Below are positions 63,393 through 64,000 of a DNA stretch of 64,000 nt, piece after piece. The translations under genes were made by a program, and so were the position numbers. The DNA is taken from contig NZ_BMIK01000008.1 in assembly GCF_014642075.1 (NCBI RefSeq), forward strand, positions 124,001 to 188,000, given 5' to 3'. This stretch comes from Parapedobacter defluvii. GTDB lineage: Bacteria > Bacteroidota > Bacteroidia > Sphingobacteriales > Sphingobacteriaceae. Numbering within the stretch: the first letter of the stretch is position 1; every line of letters begins with the position of its first letter. A model generated the notes under the pieces. It ran no database searches. It worked only from the letters and a program-made list of their open reading frames with translations, and was not told the DNA's origin.

Positions 63393-64000
63393 TTACTTTA
63401 GTAATTCAGTCTTTACGTAGTTATAGCTCTTTGCAATGCTTTCGTAAGGATCAATGGTAATGACATCCTGCTCCACGAAGGCATATTGTAAACCGGCGGT
63501 GTCTTTTTCAGCCATGATTTTTTTGAAATCAATGCTTCCCGTGCCAACTTCGGCATATGAGATTGCTGAGACAATTTCCATTACTGGCTTTTCGTCATAA
63601 TCCGGTCCTGTTACCTTAGTTGTATTGGACTTGTCCATGTCTTTGATGTGCCACAACGGGAAACGGCCGGGATGTGTTTCAAAATAGGCAGCGCTGTCGG
63701 TACCGGATTTTTCGCTCCAAAACAGATCCAACTCAAAGGCCACCAAATCTTTATCGGTATGGTTAATTAAAATATCCAGTCCTTTATTGCCGTCAGTCAG
63801 GGTGCGAAATTCCCAAAAATGATTGTGATAGCCGATTTTCAACCCCGATTTAGCAGCAAGTGCACCACCTTTGTTGAGTTGATCGGCCATAAATTGATAG
63901 TTATCAGCCGTCATTTTGTCAATCAGCAACAAGGGCGGTATGGGAGCGATTACATAGGTTTGTCCTAACTCCGCGGCAATATCGAGGTAAGCTTTTAGCG
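63393..64000 (-). CDS. Sugar phosphate isomerase/epimerase-like protein, partial
   Basis: The frame enters from the right edge and stops at 63393, so the start is outside the window. The visible 201 residues are the second half of a xylose isomerase-like TIM barrel: KAYLDIAAELGQTYVIAPIP, then KIGYHNHFWEFRTL, LVAFELDLFWSEKSG and FPLWHIKDMDKSN. These contain the His, Asp and Glu residues that usually bind the metal. It probably acts on a small sugar or polyol. It resembles in type the isomerase at 35377-36294. No signal peptide can be judged. Confidence 0.9.
   Translation of the reverse strand, partial: LKAYLDIAAELGQTYVIAPIPPLLLIDKMTADNYQFMADQLNKGGALAAKSGLKIGYHNHFWEFRTLTDGNKGLDILINHTDKDLVAFELDLFWSEKSGTDSAAYFETHPGRFPLWHIKDMDKSNTTKVTGPDYDEKPVMEIVSAISYAEVGTGSIDFKKIMAEKDTAGLQYAFVEQDVITIDPYESIAKSYNYVKTELLK

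Overview
The window reads as chromosomal DNA of a Bacteroidota bacterium, most likely of the Sphingobacteriales (Pedobacter/Parapedobacter/Olivibacter-like). The evidence is two SusC/SusD pairs, FecI/FecR-type regulation with an STN-domain SusC, a GH92 mannosidase, Tat-exported Gfo/Idh/MocA proteins, a type-2-like IleRS, and many promoters of the Bacteroidota form TTG-N19/20-TAnnTTTG. There is no phage, IS element, CRISPR array or rRNA operon. One tRNA gene (tRNA-Asp) is present.

Layout. 1-9.7 kb: a partial flippase, thiol peroxidase, a PagL-like lipid A deacylase, and a leftward run ileS - TraR/DksA-like - lspA - pgi, with iscA-type gene upstream. 9.8-23.4 kb is mostly housekeeping: glyA, a stand-alone ECF sigma factor, small enzymes, a TPR histidine kinase/NarL regulator pair, hpf, tRNA-Asp, prfA, a SugE-like SMR exporter with a Crp/Fnr regulator, lpxH divergent from prfB (programmed +1 frameshift), dcd, and a phosphopantetheinyl transferase. 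23.4-27.6 kb: a leftward group FAH-family hydrolase - M23 peptidase - Bcp peroxiredoxin - membrane-anchored unknown.

28.9-37.6 kb: a first glycan-uptake locus (SusC, SusD, exported Gfo/Idh/MocA oxidoreductase, convergent with a sugar isomerase-like protein and a second exported oxidoreductase). 38.1-41.4 kb: arginine synthesis genes (GNAT acetyltransferase, argG, argC) behind a leader that can fold into several hairpins. 42.3-54.7 kb: a second, self-regulated polysaccharide utilisation locus: ECF sigma, FecR anti-sigma, STN-SusC, SusD, a clan GH-A glycosidase lipoprotein, a DUF1566-type lipoprotein and a GH92 alpha-mannosidase. This suggests a mannose-containing glycan such as alpha-mannan or high-mannose N-glycan. 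54.7-60.3 kb: the haem pathway, leftward hemA - hemCD (fused) - hemB - hemL. 60.5-64 kb: exported aldose 1-epimerase, an exported unknown, and a partial sugar isomerase-like gene.

The least expected signals are non-coding: a 17-unit tandem array with an exact 11-nt period that switches orientation (9099-9285), two unrelated heptanucleotide arrays (4973-5048 and 56145-56207), short inverted intergenic repeats sharing ACRCRGAT-like words, and a group of genes whose -7 promoter box ends 3-6 nt before the start codon, implying leaderless mRNAs. In protein space the clearest is the GxHH version of the HxGH signature in IleRS, known to be linked to strong mupirocin resistance.
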